DNA from: Chrysomallon squamiferum
Lineage: Eukaryota; Mollusca; Gastropoda; Neomphalida; Peltospiridae
Direction: 5' to 3'
Assembly (NCBI GenBank): GCA_012295275.1
Contig: CM022674.1
Coordinates: 9,078,260 to 9,142,259, forward strand
DNA length: 64,000 nucleotides
Part shown: positions 48,401-59,341 of the stretch, in pieces
Layout of the letters: each line of letters starts with the position of its first letter
Numbering within the stretch: the stretch's first letter is position 1
Notes under the pieces: model-generated
Told to the model about the DNA's origin: nothing
Seen by the model: only the letters and a program-made list of their open reading frames with translations
Database searches by the model: none
Position numbers and translations under genes: made by a program

Positions 48401-51400
48401 AACTTTAAAAAAAAAAAAAATAAATAAATATTAAAAAAAGTAACATTCATTTTTTTCTCTCTTTCAGAACGAACAACAGTGATCACATAATGTCATGCCT
48501 TTCTTTTGTAATGAATTCATGGCTTTCAAGTGGAACAAAATGCCTAACATTAACTTTTAATACAATTGGGATCCCTGATAACACACGCATTCTCAAATGA
48601 CCAACTCTATAATCATATATCATGTGCATCTAAATCCAGGTATCAAAGCCCTTGCTGTGTTTAACAATAACCAGCACTCTATACTAAAAAAACTAATAGA
48701 AGAAAAAAGTAGTGAAGAAAGAAGCATAGTCTATTAATGTGCAATTCCAATAACCTTTCATTCTGCATTGTGCAGCTAGAGGGCCTTGTCATCTGGGTCA
48801 ATGTTTTTAGTGCTAATGTACCCACTATCTGCCTCCTTGGCTCTGTGCTGGTACATACAGCACATTTATCTCTCAGGCTATAGGTTTTCAAACATCCACA
48901 ATGGGGCTGCCCCATAAAGGTGGTATGATGTTTCACTGAGTTCATCCAGAGGCTAAACGTAAACAGTCAGTGGCAGATTCAAGAGGGGTCTAACAGAGTG
49001 GGAAAATTTCAGAAATGTGTAATTTTAAAAAATAATTATTGATTACATTCAACTTTTTTCTTGCTGGCTTTTGCCAAACTCCAGAAACACCACATCAACT
49101 TCATTAGTACTTCTTAAAACATACTTGTAACTTTATTACTCAGCATCAGATAACCCAAAATTTCAAGAACGGTTTTGAAGAACAGTTGATTTTCATCCTG
49201 TATTATTCTTTTGGGGTTTTGTTGTACATTTTTTTACCTTTTTTCATAACAGATGTACCAAATAGAAAAAAACACAAATAAGAAGTAATAAAAAGTTTGA
49301 ATAAACTACACAATACAATCAATTTAATAATAATTATAACCAAAAAATAATTTTAAAAATAATAAATAAATAAAATAATAATAATCAAAAATAATTTTAA
49401 AAATAATAAATAAATAAATAAAATAATAATCAAAAATAATTTTAAAAAAGAAAGACAGAAAAAGAAAAGCAAAAAATGAAAACAGTAAAATCAGAAATGA
49501 AATGGAATCCAGAGAATCATAAAAGTAAATTTAAAGAGAGAGAGAAAAAAAATTTAATCTAACCTAATAAATAAATAATAATAATAATTTAGAAAAAAAA
49601 CAATCATTAATTAAAAATAATTACTAAAATAAATATAATAATAATAAATTAAAAAACTGTGTCCTCCAAACTGTTACCAAGAGATAAATATATTCCACAC
49701 TATATGACGTAACAAGAATAAAAAAATTGAAATAAACAGAATGTTGTAAAACATCACAGATTATAACATGTAAGAAATACTGTAAACCTGAAAACAAAAG
49801 GCTGCCAAGAACTGTCAAGTCAGAGAGAGGTACAAACAATTAAAATGAAAAACTGTAAATATAAATAAACTAAAAAAGACAGAAAACAATTATGAAATTT
49901 ACTTTAGCATGTCAGTAGTTAAAACAGAATTCAAGAGTATGAAAAATAATATTACAATTGAAGGAATAAAATTTAACATATACAAACGTATGAGATTTTA
50001 ATAACAATACCTAGATTAAATATTTTCTATTTTAAAAAATATTTTCTAAAATCATTAAAAAATATGTTTTTCACTAAACTGTCTTTAAGTGATGCAGAAA
50101 TAGAACTACTACTACAACAATACTACCCTTCAACAGTTCATTTGAAAAAAGAAAAAAAAGAAACAGTAAAAGACAGAGAGAGAGAGAGAGAGATTGAGAA
50201 TGAGAAAAAAAAGTGAATGAATGAAAGATAGAATGAGAAAGGCAGAAAATTAGATTTAAAAGAACAATTGTCTTGTTATATTCCCAGTAAAACAAATCCT
50301 AAAATCAGTAAAATGATGTAAATTGTTATACATTTGTATTATTAGTGATTTTAATCACATTAACATTTACTTATTTCACAGAGAACAGCTTGAACAAAAA
50401 TGTGAATGTGATTTAATAACTATAAAAAAAACAAAGAAAAAAAAAGAGAAAAAAAACAACATAATGTTTTATCAATATCACAAATTATGTGCAATTTCTA
50501 AAAAGATAACTGCTACAGATTTTTGTTTTTGGGTCTGAATCCAGAATTTATCAAATAAATAATATATATGTATATATGTATGTAAATTATCATGTAACAA
50601 ATATAATATGATGTATGTAGAATGCTGACTATAAAATAATAAATATAATGTGATGTATGTATAAAACAAGAAATATAATGTGATGAATGGAAGATTCTGA
50701 CTATAAAATAATAAATATAATATGATGCATGTAGGATGCTGACTATAGAATAATAAATATAATGTGATGTATGCAGAACACTGACTATAAAATAAATGCA
50801 ATGTGATGTATGCAGAGCTCTGACTATAAAATAATACATTTAATGTGATGCATGTAGGATGCTGACTATAGAATAATAAATTTAATGTGATGTATGCAGA
50901 ACACTGACTATAAAATAATAAATTTAATGTGATGTATGCAGAACACTGACTATAAAATAAATGCAATGTGATGTATGCAGAACACTGACTATAAAATAAT
51001 ACATTTAATGTGATGCATGTAGGATGCTTACTATAGAATAATAAATTTAATGTGATGTATGCAGAACACTGACTATAAAATAATAAATTTAATGTGATGT
51101 ATGCAGAACACTAACTATAAAATAAATGCAATGTGATGTATGCAGAACACTGACTATAAAATAATAAATTTAATGTGATGTATGTAGGATGCTGACTACA
51201 AAATAATAAATTTAATTAATATGATGCATGTAGGATGCTGACTACAGAATAATAAATATAATGTGATGTATGCAGAACACTGACTATAAAATAATATATT
51301 TAATGTGGTATGTAGGATGCCATCTATAAAATAATAAATGAAATATAATGTATGCAGAACACTAACTATAAAATAAATGCAATGTGAGGTATGCAGAGCT

Positions 51401-53314
51401 CTGACTATAAAATAATACATTTAATGTGATGCATGTAGGATGCTTACTATAGAATAATAAATTTAATGTGATGTATGCAGAACACTGACTATAAAATAAT
51501 AAATTTAATGTGATGTATGCAGAACACTGACTATAAAATAATAAATTTAATGTGATGTATGTAGGATGCTGACTACAAAATAATAAATTTAATGTGATGC
51601 ATGTAGGATGCTTACTATAAAATAATAAATGCAATGTGATGTATGCAGAGCTCTGACTATAAAATAATAAATTTAATGTGATGTATGCTGACTATAAAAT
51701 AAGAAATGTTTGTGTTTTATGTACTATGTAGGATATTGATTATTTTAAAAAAATATGTATATAATAAATATATGATGTATTGTATTTTTTTATTATTTGG
51801 TATTACAATCTTATACATACATACATATACAATGAGAATATTAAAAATATAATACTAATGTTATTCAAGCAATCGTAATTTTAAATCAAAATATTTAACT
51901 TTTTTCATTTAAAAGATTAAGTAATTTTACTGTATTAATATTGTTTTCATAAAAATAAAAAAATGTACAAGTTCATTTAGCAATTTTTCTTTTAATTTTA
52001 TAATCATCACGAGACAAAGAAATAAAAATATAAAATACAAAAATCTGCCTTTTCTTCAATTCATTTCTATTTCTGCATTGTGACCTCCATCTGCATGCAC
52101 ACACCCTGATCACAAAACATGTAAAAGAACAGCTGCCTGTGGCATTAACCAAACGCTAAGATATTCCACTTCTTTCTGCCAGAAATCATCAGAGTAAAAA
52201 ACAGAGAAATTTCACTTACCTGGAGTGGCATTGGGGCCAGGACTATTCATCTCATGTGTGGGAGCCTGCAAAAGAAATTCAAAATGAAATAAAACATTTT
52301 TTTCACAGTCAACATCAGAAAGATAAAAAACATGAATGTAAAAAATGAGCACACCCACAAATGAATGGTCTGTCCCAATTCGAGCCCTGGTGCATTCATT
52401 GATTACACCATACTGCAAATGCTGCTATGTTGAAAAAGTCGCAATGACATGCCTTTGTGCTGCATTCTGCCTAGTGATAAAAAAGCTACATTACCCAACT
52501 TATTTTTATGTCTGTTTTTTCACTGGGTATGTGGTATCAAACCATATGTGAAGAAGAAAGGAAAATAATAATGGACTACATACGACAATAAGAAATTATT
52601 ACTAATATTATTCAATACACTCATCAGATATAAGTAATAGTAAGTGCAGTTTAATTAACTCAGCAGTGCTAACAAATACATGGCAAATTCTTTTTCTAGT
52701 TCTAACTAGAATTCTACACTTATAAAGGTTCATGTTAATAGTGACAGAATATTTTTTACAAATATTTTATAAAACTGAACAAAAATGTTTTCTTTTTTAA
52801 TTTTACTGCTACAGATATCAAATTATTGATAGGATTCCTTTACTCTGCATGAAAAATAAATGACATTTCATGACATAATAGTGGTTGGAATGGACAATAC
52901 TGTATCATGTTCAGATAAAGATTGAAAGTTAATTCTCTATCCTGCATTTCATGGACTTCATCTTGCCATGTGTGAAATACATGTATAAAATATCACTTGA
53001 CAAAAACAATTTCCTTTTCATCAATATTTAACCATATCATCGTCATTTGTTTTTTAAACATGCAAAAAACACATTAAGACTAAAACAGAATAAAGAAAAG
53101 AACAATTTCTTGAATAGAAATCAACATAATAGCATATTTTTTTATTATTATTATTATTTCTGCCACTGAAAACAGCTGACTACATAAGTAATTATTCCTT
53201 CAAGGGAGTTAATTAATGTGTAACGGAATATCATAGCTCCATACTTACAGTGATCCTCATGCTGTGATTTACACACTGAGTGATCTGCCACTGCCTCAGT
53301 GTACATGCACTCAT
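20816..53314 (-). CDS. rn/lin-29 (ZNF362/ZNF384-like): C2H2 zinc-finger transcription factor, LIN-29 / Rotund / Squeeze / ZNF362-384 family (8 coding exons)
   Basis: Exons on the minus strand: 53249-53314 (proposed), 52220-52265, 34713-34739, 30744-30788, 28795-28824, 27751-27837, 24490-24725, 20816-21766. They join in one frame of 1488 nt, 495 residues. Six C2H2 fingers lie at about residues 172-340. Finger 1 (YQCKMCDQ|IFTTKSDM) is split exactly by the last intron. The block FTQLSHLQQHIRTHTGEKPY, the C-x4-C spacing of finger 4, and SYTQETYLTRHMVKH are hallmarks of this family. These proteins are nuclear DNA-binding regulators: LIN-29 in developmental timing, Rotund and Squeeze in appendage and neuronal fate. 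The N-terminus has a His-Asn repeat, a poly-Gly run and Ser/Thr/Pro-rich sequence. The C-terminus is Ser/Pro-rich. The start is the weakest part; ATG in the second exon is an alternative. Confidence 0.85.
21767..24489 (-). other. Intron with 27-bp array next to its 5' splice site
   Basis: AT-rich with scattered homopolymers. No other exon seen. The minisatellite occupies the 5' end of the intron as transcribed. Confidence 0.75.
24026..24489. repeat. 27-29-bp minisatellite abutting a splice donor
   Basis: About 16 copies plus a partial copy. The outer six copies are 28-29 bp (…AACATGTGG); the ten or so nearer the exon are 27 bp (…CTAATGTGG). As transcribed, each unit begins TGTAAACATTTTTATTATCC. 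The copy touching exon 24490-24725 begins GGTAAAGATTTTAATTATCC and contains the real donor. Confidence 0.95.
24490..24725 (-). CDS. rn/lin-29 (ZNF362/ZNF384-like): Zinc-finger gene exon 7 (Gly run, Ser/Thr-rich region, finger 1a)
   Basis: 236 nt, phase 1 in (two bases complete a codon), phase 0 out. It encodes a poly-Gly run, SLNNQENINHVQDMHRAS, a Ser/Gly/Thr-Pro-rich stretch (TPTHTPNTPLVVPQPVKP), then ANKTYQCKMCDQ, the first half of finger 1. Acceptor GACAG, donor CAG|GTAAAG. Reading continues open through the minisatellite by chance of its 27-bp period. Confidence 0.92.
24726..27750 (-). other. Intron, AT-rich
   Basis: AAT/AAAAT-rich runs at about 26115-26195. A GC-richer patch at 25470-25640 was examined for an exon and rejected. 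Nothing else supported. Confidence 0.65.
27751..27837 (-). CDS. rn/lin-29 (ZNF362/ZNF384-like): Zinc-finger gene exon 6, His-Asn repeat
   Basis: 87 nt, phase 1 on both sides. Encodes DFIRDGRPLLN then HS(HN)7Q. Acceptor CCTTTTCAG, donor GTAGGT. Mixed CAC/CAT and AAC/AAT codons show the His-Asn run is not a pure DNA microsatellite, so it has either aged or been selected. Skippable without changing frame. Confidence 0.85.
28257..28308. repeat. (TC)26 microsatellite
   Basis: Pure TC dinucleotides; GA in the transcribed strand of the zinc-finger gene. Confidence 0.96.
28511..28570. repeat. (AT)30 microsatellite
   Basis: Pure AT dinucleotides for 60 bp. Confidence 0.96.
28795..28824 (-). CDS. rn/lin-29 (ZNF362/ZNF384-like): Zinc-finger gene exon 5, 30-nt microexon
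   Basis: Between acceptor TTTTTTTTAG and donor GTAAAT lie 30 nt, phase 1-1, encoding (N/D)LSGLPWPRK. The frame agrees with both neighbours. Too short for ORF detection. Support comes from splice signals, phase agreement and a sensible Pro/Trp peptide, not from homology. Confidence 0.72.
28825..30743 (-). other. Intron, AT-rich, with an inverted repeat
   Basis: Holds the 17-bp inverted repeat at 29145-29216 and homopolymer A/T runs (29900-30040). No exon seen. Confidence 0.65.
29145..29216. repeat. 17-bp perfect inverted repeat, 38-bp spacer
   Basis: TTCATCAAATTTGTCAA (29145-29161) is the exact reverse complement of 29200-29216. A second, imperfect CTTTTTC/GAAAAAG pairing inside the spacer would extend the hairpin. 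Confidence 0.9.
30744..30788 (-). CDS. rn/lin-29 (ZNF362/ZNF384-like): Zinc-finger gene exon 4, 45-nt microexon
   Basis: 45 nt, phase 1-1, between acceptor CTGTTTTCAG and the strong donor GTGAGT. Encodes DYYKWKTSNHSTADH. Frame-consistent with exons on both sides and skippable in frame. Confidence 0.75.
33803..34150. repeat. Degenerate ~31-bp tandem array, about 11 copies
   Basis: Units follow CACTGAATAAA plus a T-rich triplet plus GTTAATTA plus AACAG, with sequence drift. Nearly every unit carries AATAAA and TTAATTA on the plus strand. Confidence 0.85.
34466..34631. repeat. Compound (AT)n-(GTAT)n-(GTATAT)n-(GATA)n microsatellite
   Basis: A series of related short-period repeats close to exon 34713-34739. 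Confidence 0.93.
34713..34739 (-). CDS. rn/lin-29 (ZNF362/ZNF384-like): Zinc-finger gene exon 3, 27-nt microexon
   Basis: 27 nt, phase 1-1, between acceptor TATTTCAAG and donor GTAAGT. Encodes (G)AMWDTGYF. Joins in frame to APTHEMNSPGPNATP upstream and DYYKWK downstream. Supported by strong splice sites and phase only. Confidence 0.7.
35322..35373. repeat. Inverted repeat around CCTTGACAACAA
   Basis: CCTTGACAACAA at 35322-35333 pairs with TTGTTGTCAAGG at 35362-35373. Pairing continues on both sides with a few mismatches. Spacer 28 bp. Confidence 0.85.
38040..39600. repeat. Degenerate ~50-bp tandem family, interrupted
   Basis: Copies of 'CTATGTACTTTTTAATAA' followed by CACAGAT and ACACTAGTCATAT-like sequence fill 38040-38530 and resume at 39437-39600. 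The 900 bp between lacks the motif and may be a later insertion. Confidence 0.6.
41702..41780. repeat. Compound trinucleotide repeat (ATC, GTT, ATT, AGT)
   Basis: Four related trinucleotide runs follow each other directly. Confidence 0.93.
44490..44755. repeat. Degenerate ~20-25-bp repeat (TTATTTGTGTAACAGT-like)
   Basis: About ten diverged copies of a TGTAACAGT/TGTATTATTTG motif. Unit borders are unclear. Confidence 0.55.
50585..51705. repeat. 42-bp satellite with higher-order structure, about 27 copies
   Basis: The unit begins TGTGATGTATGCAGAACACT and ends AATAATAAATTTAA. Some copies are 39 bp (AAATAAATGCAA variant). Two main variants alternate: GCAGAACACTGAC and GTAGGATGCTGAC. A 165-bp block (42+42+39+42) starting ACATTTAATGTGATGC recurs at 50836 and 51001, and a related block starts at 51417. 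The period is a multiple of three, so the minus strand shows long spurious frames. Confidence 0.95.
52220..52265 (-). CDS. rn/lin-29 (ZNF362/ZNF384-like): Zinc-finger gene exon 2
   Basis: 46 nt, phase 0 in, phase 1 out, between acceptor TTTCTTTTGCAG and donor GTAAGT. Encodes APTHEMNSPGPNATP. The internal ATG (MNSPGP) is an alternative start if the proposed first exon is wrong. An open frame running upstream through the acceptor is coincidental. Confidence 0.72.
52266..53248 (-). other. Intron between proposed exons 1 and 2
   Basis: AT-rich, with no other exon and no clear repeat. Confidence 0.5.
53249..53314 (-). CDS. rn/lin-29 (ZNF362/ZNF384-like): Zinc-finger gene, proposed first coding exon
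   Basis: A consensus donor ACT|GTAAGT at 53248/53249 follows a 22-codon frame MSACTLRQWQITQCVNHSMR-IT. An in-frame TGA directly precedes the ATG, so this would be the true start if transcribed. The exon ends in phase 0, as required by exon 2. The start context is weak (T at -3). The surrounding 100 bp are GC-richer than the intron. No homology supports it. Confidence 0.42.
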
Positions 53315-54681
53315 TCAATGAGCAGTCACTAAGAACACTTGAAATTTGCACCTTTTACTTTGTGACAAGGACATACACATTTATTTATTTCATGCTTTGT
53401 TGTTGTTTTCAGTGGAAAGTAGTACAAGCACACTGATAACATATATGTTTATATGTAACACTAGGTATACCAAGTTAAATCAAGGTAATAACACATATTA
53501 GCTCAAGACAGGATTGGATCTGATAAGACATATTTATTATTGCTTGAACAGATTAAAGTTTCTTTTTTTTTTTCTTTTTCTTTTTTTGTACGATGGGCTA
53601 GTGAAATTGTTTTAAAATTTTTACATTTTCTGTTTTTTTTAAAATCAAATACATAAAAGAACCTACAAATAAACTGCAATGGTCTTATATTCTTAATTCC
53701 TGTTTTATAAAGAATACATTCAAGTTGCTGACTGTTGTTCAGTTTCTTGGTTTCTATCAGTAATAAGTTAATAGGTTATCAAAGACAATTTTAAAATCAT
53801 TACTCCTAGAAAAAGGAACAAAATCTTGTACATAATCTTCACATGTAAATATTTTCCCATTACATAGGAAACTGTACATAAAGATGCTAGCTATTTGTGC
53901 TAACAGCAGCAAGGTTCCTCTCTTTTATCATCATTATACAAAAAATATTCAACTGATATTTTGCAACTATTAATATTAACAAGTATTGATCATTATTTCA
54001 TACAGCTGCATCATAAGAGAAAAAAACCCAACAACATATACAATATTTAAATTGTAAAGAAAAACAAAGAAAAAAAAATTAAATATATTTAACAAGACAA
54101 CATTTAAAAGTTTTTAAAAAATTCAAATAATAAAAATTAAAAAATAATAAGAAAATGAAGTGAGGATAAAGTTAAAATGAAGAAAGAAAAACTAAAAATA
54201 AAAATAAATAAATAATGAATAAATTAAAATAAATTATATTACAAAAAGAGATGGCAGATTCAGGGTTATGTATTTTCCCATTCCAGTTAGTTCCCTATGA
54301 CTAGTGAATTTTGTGTAATTTAATGTTTTCCATGTGTAAAGAAAACGTATTTTGGGTTTTATTTTGAAACAGTTCTAAAAAGAAAATGCATACCGCTGTT
54401 ACCAATGTGAATAATTCAAGGACAGCTGTAAAAAAAAACGACAGTCTGTGTAAAGGGTTTCTACATCAATGAGCACATAATAAAAGTATTTTTAACAGCA
54501 TTCATAGTTAACTATGTATGTTTTGCTATCTATGTACATTGACTAAAATAAGTTCAGTGACTTTCAGGTTTTGTTAACTCTTCTATGAAAAAGTACTATA
54601 TATTGGTATGTTCTTGACCTGTTGTAAGGGTAAACCTGGGTAACTTTTAAAATCACAGAACATGAACATCTGTCAAGGATA

Positions 54682-54694
54682 TGACCTTTGACCT
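54682..54694 (-). promoter_or_regulatory. Perfect DR1 nuclear-receptor-type site
   Basis: TGACCT-T-TGACCT on the plus strand is AGGTCA-A-AGGTCA on the minus strand, the direct repeat with one-base spacing bound by HNF4 and RXR-type receptors. It is about 1.4 kb upstream of the proposed start. Sequence match only; function is inference. Confidence 0.4.
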
Positions 54695-54759
54695 CACCAG
54701 GGATCTGTCCAAGACCCAGCTGTTGTTCTTTCAAATTTTATTTATTTATAAATTTATTC

Positions 54760-54792
<33 letters not shown>

Positions 54793-57458
54793 TTGACCAT
54801 TAATATTATTTTTTAATGTAATTTTTTAAAATTAATTGTTTTTCTTTTGCATCTCTATGTTGCATTTATTTCTATTTTATTTTTTATTTTATTGTTGTTG
54901 TTTATTTGGGAGAGATTTTCCATTACTGTTGTTGTTGTTTTTTACCTTAACAGACATCATAAAACTAAATAATAAAATGAGAAACATTCACAAAATAGTA
55001 TATGTAGGTACAGTAAATGTCTTTGGTAGTTGTATGAAAAGACAAAATAGAATCTTCATATTAAAACTGCTATCAAAAATTTTTTAAAGTATTTATTCTT
55101 TATATTATTATTTTTTTAAATCTCATTAGCACCTTCCCATCTATACATTGAAAAAGAAAACCATAGATATCTAGCTCATATCATTTCAGATAACAGAAAA
55201 ATGTCACCTGTATGGTAATTTACAAAAAATGTATCTGTACATATAAAAGTAATGAATAAAAGACAGTTCATGAAATAAATGCAGGTCAGAAACAGAATCT
55301 GCTAAATCAATAGTTACAAATCTGAGTATAGTGTTTTAATGTTACAAACTAATGGACAGTGCTAAACAAATACAAATATGAACTGTTAAAAATACTTAGT
55401 TAATGCTAAATAAATGCATGTAGTTACAAAATAGATGTTAATGTTAAATAAATATATTATGAACAGTTATAAAACAGTTAATAATATAAATACAACTTAG
55501 TAATAAAATTAGAAACATTAAACAAATAATAAATAGTATGAATATATTAAATGAATATATGAATATAAAGAAAGAGAAGATAATCAGAGATATATAAATG
55601 ACTTTAGAAAAGTATTTTTAAAAAAAGGATACATGATAAAAATAGATATACCAGCAGACTCATGAAGTATTTTCAAATGATATGATTCTGACAGAGAAAT
55701 AAATGGATTAAAGTTAATACAGATGTCATTTAACAAATCTACCACCTCTAGAATGATGTATCAGGCTGTCAATCTCTCTGTTACATATTAAATTATATTT
55801 CGCACATGTCAGTGTATATAACAGATGTATCTGAATGCCAGTTAAAATATATACAATATTTAAAATTAAAAATCAACAGCTGACACTGAAACTAAGTTAG
55901 AATGTCAACTTATTTTATTGAAATACAATTTTTAAATACAGTGATGTGAAAAATTGACAGGTTTCAAGTGAAAAAGTTAAAATTTCTAATTTTATATTTT
56001 GATAGGCTTTTTTTCTTCTTTTTTTAAATATGTAAATCAATAAACAGAGTGATGCTATTTTTATTTCTCTTTCATTCTTTCTATCCACGATCACTCTCGG
56101 TCCTCCAAGCTCTACCCTCTCTCTCTCTCTCTTTCTCTCACACACACACACATACACACTAGTAATAATTAGTTTCGTGTGAAAATATTGTTTTACTTAT
56201 ATAAAGTAATTGAAATTGTGTGTGTGATTTTTATATGGAACAATAATTCAGATTTTAAAACCCCCAACATTAAATGACATAAAAATTTTAAAACAACATT
56301 TAAATTATATTATTGCCTGAAGTAAATTATCTCTGTTCATCTTAAACGTAATTGTTAGACAATGTATGAGGAAAGAAAATGGAGATAAAACAAAAATAAC
56401 AAATGAATAAATATTAAATGTAAGTTTGAAATAATTATTCACATTTCTCAAACAGATTTATTATTATTATTTTAAATTAAAACTAAAGATTAACATATTC
56501 TGCTGTGAGAACAAAAATGTAAATCATAATTTATATTATTTCAGCTACAAAGTTTTACTGTTAGTTAAAGATTTATATACATAAATGAATACCTATAAAT
56601 GTGTACAAATAATGCACATTTTATTTATGGATGTGTCTTTTTAGGATCTTAATATTTTTACTTGTTGAATGCTTGTAAATAAAAATATTCACACTAACAA
56701 TAGGTGAATTTTCTACTTCAACTGATAATTTTTTCTCCATTGACATGAATGTAACAGCTGATTAATGAGCCAGTTAATCCAGTGATTTATCTTTTATAAT
56801 CTTTTCTTTTTTTCTTCTTTTTTTTCTCTAATGACCTTGATAAACCTGATTATCTTTGTAAAGGTCTGTTATTCATAGCACTGTACACTATGGAATACAT
56901 CTTCACTGATGTGTTGTGGCTGTGAGAATATGGATTACATTTTTAGATGCTCAGTAATTTAAATAAATTTGGTTAATATGGAGAACTGTTAAAAAAAGGT
57001 ACAGTATTAGTGTGTGACACAGTTAGTATTTAGAAAACAAAGTAGAAATAACAGAGATTTAATATTTCATTATGGCTATTTATCTTAAAAAGGAAGTTCT
57101 ATAATATAACATAAATAAACTAAGTCATAGATTCTGTTTTAAATAAAGAGGAAGTTATATATTATATTTTAATTTTTTTAAATTGATGAGCTGATATAAT
57201 TATGGTAAAAATTCTATAAATGGAAACATATAAATAAATCTCTCATTACATTTGATATATAGAAAATAACATGCACACGACCCTGAAACAAAATAAATAA
57301 ACTGAAAATAAAATAAAACAAAATAACTGGATATATAAATGATATACTAAGGAAGGACATGTTTAAACAGTTTAATTAAAAGTAATTAAAGTTTGTAATA
57401 TAATTTTTAAAAGTAACTTATAATTTATTAGTGATCATATAATGTTTTAATATAATTT

Positions 57459-57495
<37 letters not shown>

Positions 57496-58569
57496 TCAAA
57501 AATTAAAACTGAAAGCAAATTATTCTTTTCTATTACTAAACAAATAAATGTATTTTTATTTTACAAATTGTTATTTTTTCAAAAATGATGTTAAACTTAT
57601 TTAATGTTAAAAGGAAAAATAGAGATGTAAAAAAAAAATGTACATTTTAAAATTTAAATCAGTAAATATAAGAAGCTAAACTAGCATGCATGTCATAAAC
57701 GAGGTAAAAGAAAAGTATAAAAAAGTTAAATATCTACTTTTTATATCTACTGAACAATGAAGAGTATACCAATGACATTAGTACACCATCTGATACCACA
57801 CCTCAAACTGTTATTACTTTTTTAGTTTATTTATTATTATTATTATTCCTTTTTTATTCCTTTTCTTTACTTTCTTTTTTAACCACTTTAAAATATAAAA
57901 AGTTTCTTTTTTCATAAACCTGAATACTCTATAGTTCATACTTTTTCAATAGGATCAAAATTTACAATAAAAAGATAACATTGTTGTAACACAAAGTACT
58001 TACCTACAACAAAAAAAAAAACTGCCTATACCTTACAATGTTTTTTCAGTGTGGGTTCAGTCCATGAACTGTGGCTATTCTGACGCCAGTTAAAAAAATA
58101 AATATGTCCCATTTCAATGTTCACTGATGCATATAAACCGACAACACACAGACACTGTCTCGGGTCATAATGACCTCAAACTAAAATTAGACCAGGTGAG
58201 GAAAGGGTCGTGTTCAAACAGTGGCAAACCTTTGTTTCAAAGCTCTTGCTGAGTAAATGTGATATTATATATATAAACTGGATCAGCCAAAGAGCATATT
58301 ATTATGTAGTCAGAACTTCCTCCTGTGTTAATTCTTTATCATATATTAATCCATAAGATACACATTACAACTACTCCTGCAATGTCGGTGCATTTGTACC
58401 CATCTCTAATTGTCTTATCAACATTAGATATAAAAAAAATAAACAAGTGCCACTTATTGCACTTATAAAGATATGTGTGAGAGTACCTGCCTGCATGCCA
58501 TCTGTGTAACACACTTTTAGTGAAAAACCATAAATTTCAACATATACAGTATGTGAATTAACTAGATAC

Positions 58570-58573
<4 letters not shown>

Positions 58574-58626
<53 letters not shown>
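58574..58626. repeat. (AG)26 microsatellite
   Basis: Pure AG dinucleotides. Confidence 0.96.
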
Positions 58627-58628
<2 letters not shown>

Positions 58629-59234
58629 TAAATACACACAAAGACATACTCATACAAATTTACATATTTTTTATAAATTGAAGAATCTACCATTTTTCTT
58701 TTAGGAAAGAATAAAATAATGATAATTTAAAAGATGTGAAAAAAAAAAAGAATCTTGTTTCTGTATTTTTTAATGTTCTTTTATTAAATATATATTCAGT
58801 TTCTAAACATCAGTGTTAATATCAGATACTTTACAAGTTAAAAATCGCAATCATTAGTCACTTCACAGTCAAAAACTATTTTTTTTTACAGAAATGCAAA
58901 TAATCAGGATAACTGTAGCACAAAATAAGAAGTTAATGAAATAAATTAAGAACTATTTTACATTGTATATATATGATATTTTTGCAAGTTATAATCACAT
59001 TTTCTATCAAATAATAGTATAAGTGTTATATTAGTCAAATTATAAACATAATATTTTTAAAACAATTTTAAAGTAATAATCCATTAAAATAACAATAATA
59101 ATAATAGTAAAAGCAATTGAAAAAAATATCAAAATAGTTAAAGATCACAAATTAGTTTTATAAAATTATAAAATTAATAATCATAATAATTCATAAAAAT
59201 TGGGGATAGTTTTATTTATTTATTTATTAAACAA

Positions 59235-59238
<4 letters not shown>

Positions 59239-59308
<70 letters not shown>

Positions 59309-59309
59309 C

Positions 59310-59338
<29 letters not shown>
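59239..59338. repeat. (AT)n-(GATA)n-(AT)n compound microsatellite
   Basis: AT run, about eight GATA units, then a second AT run; the whole is close to palindromic. Confidence 0.95.

Positions 59339-59341
<3 letters not shown>

Larger units (their letters stand above)
34740..52219 (-). other. Very long AT-rich intron (17.5 kb)
   Basis: No exon was established. It contains an inverted repeat at 35322-35373, a possible tRNA-derived fragment near 36210-36260, degenerate arrays at 38040-38530, 39437-39600 and 44490-44755, a trinucleotide compound repeat at 41702-41780, GC-richer patches at 45690-45790, 46960-47150 and 48750-49000, and the 42-bp satellite at 50585-51705. Confidence 0.6.

Noticed and set aside
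48969-49000. CAGTGGCAGATTCAAGAGGGG, resembling a common DNA-transposon end
   Set aside because: No matching inverted end or target duplication was found nearby.
50478-51634. Several minus-strand frames with a 14-residue repeat (LFYSQCSAYITLN)
   Set aside because: Products of the 42-bp satellite period; copies with 39-bp or other lengths break them, and there are no splice sites or start signals.
52266-52418. Extension of exon 52220-52265 upstream as one continuous open frame
   Set aside because: A strong polypyrimidine tract and CAG lie directly before APTHEM, and the upstream peptide is AT-driven; the exon border is the better reading.
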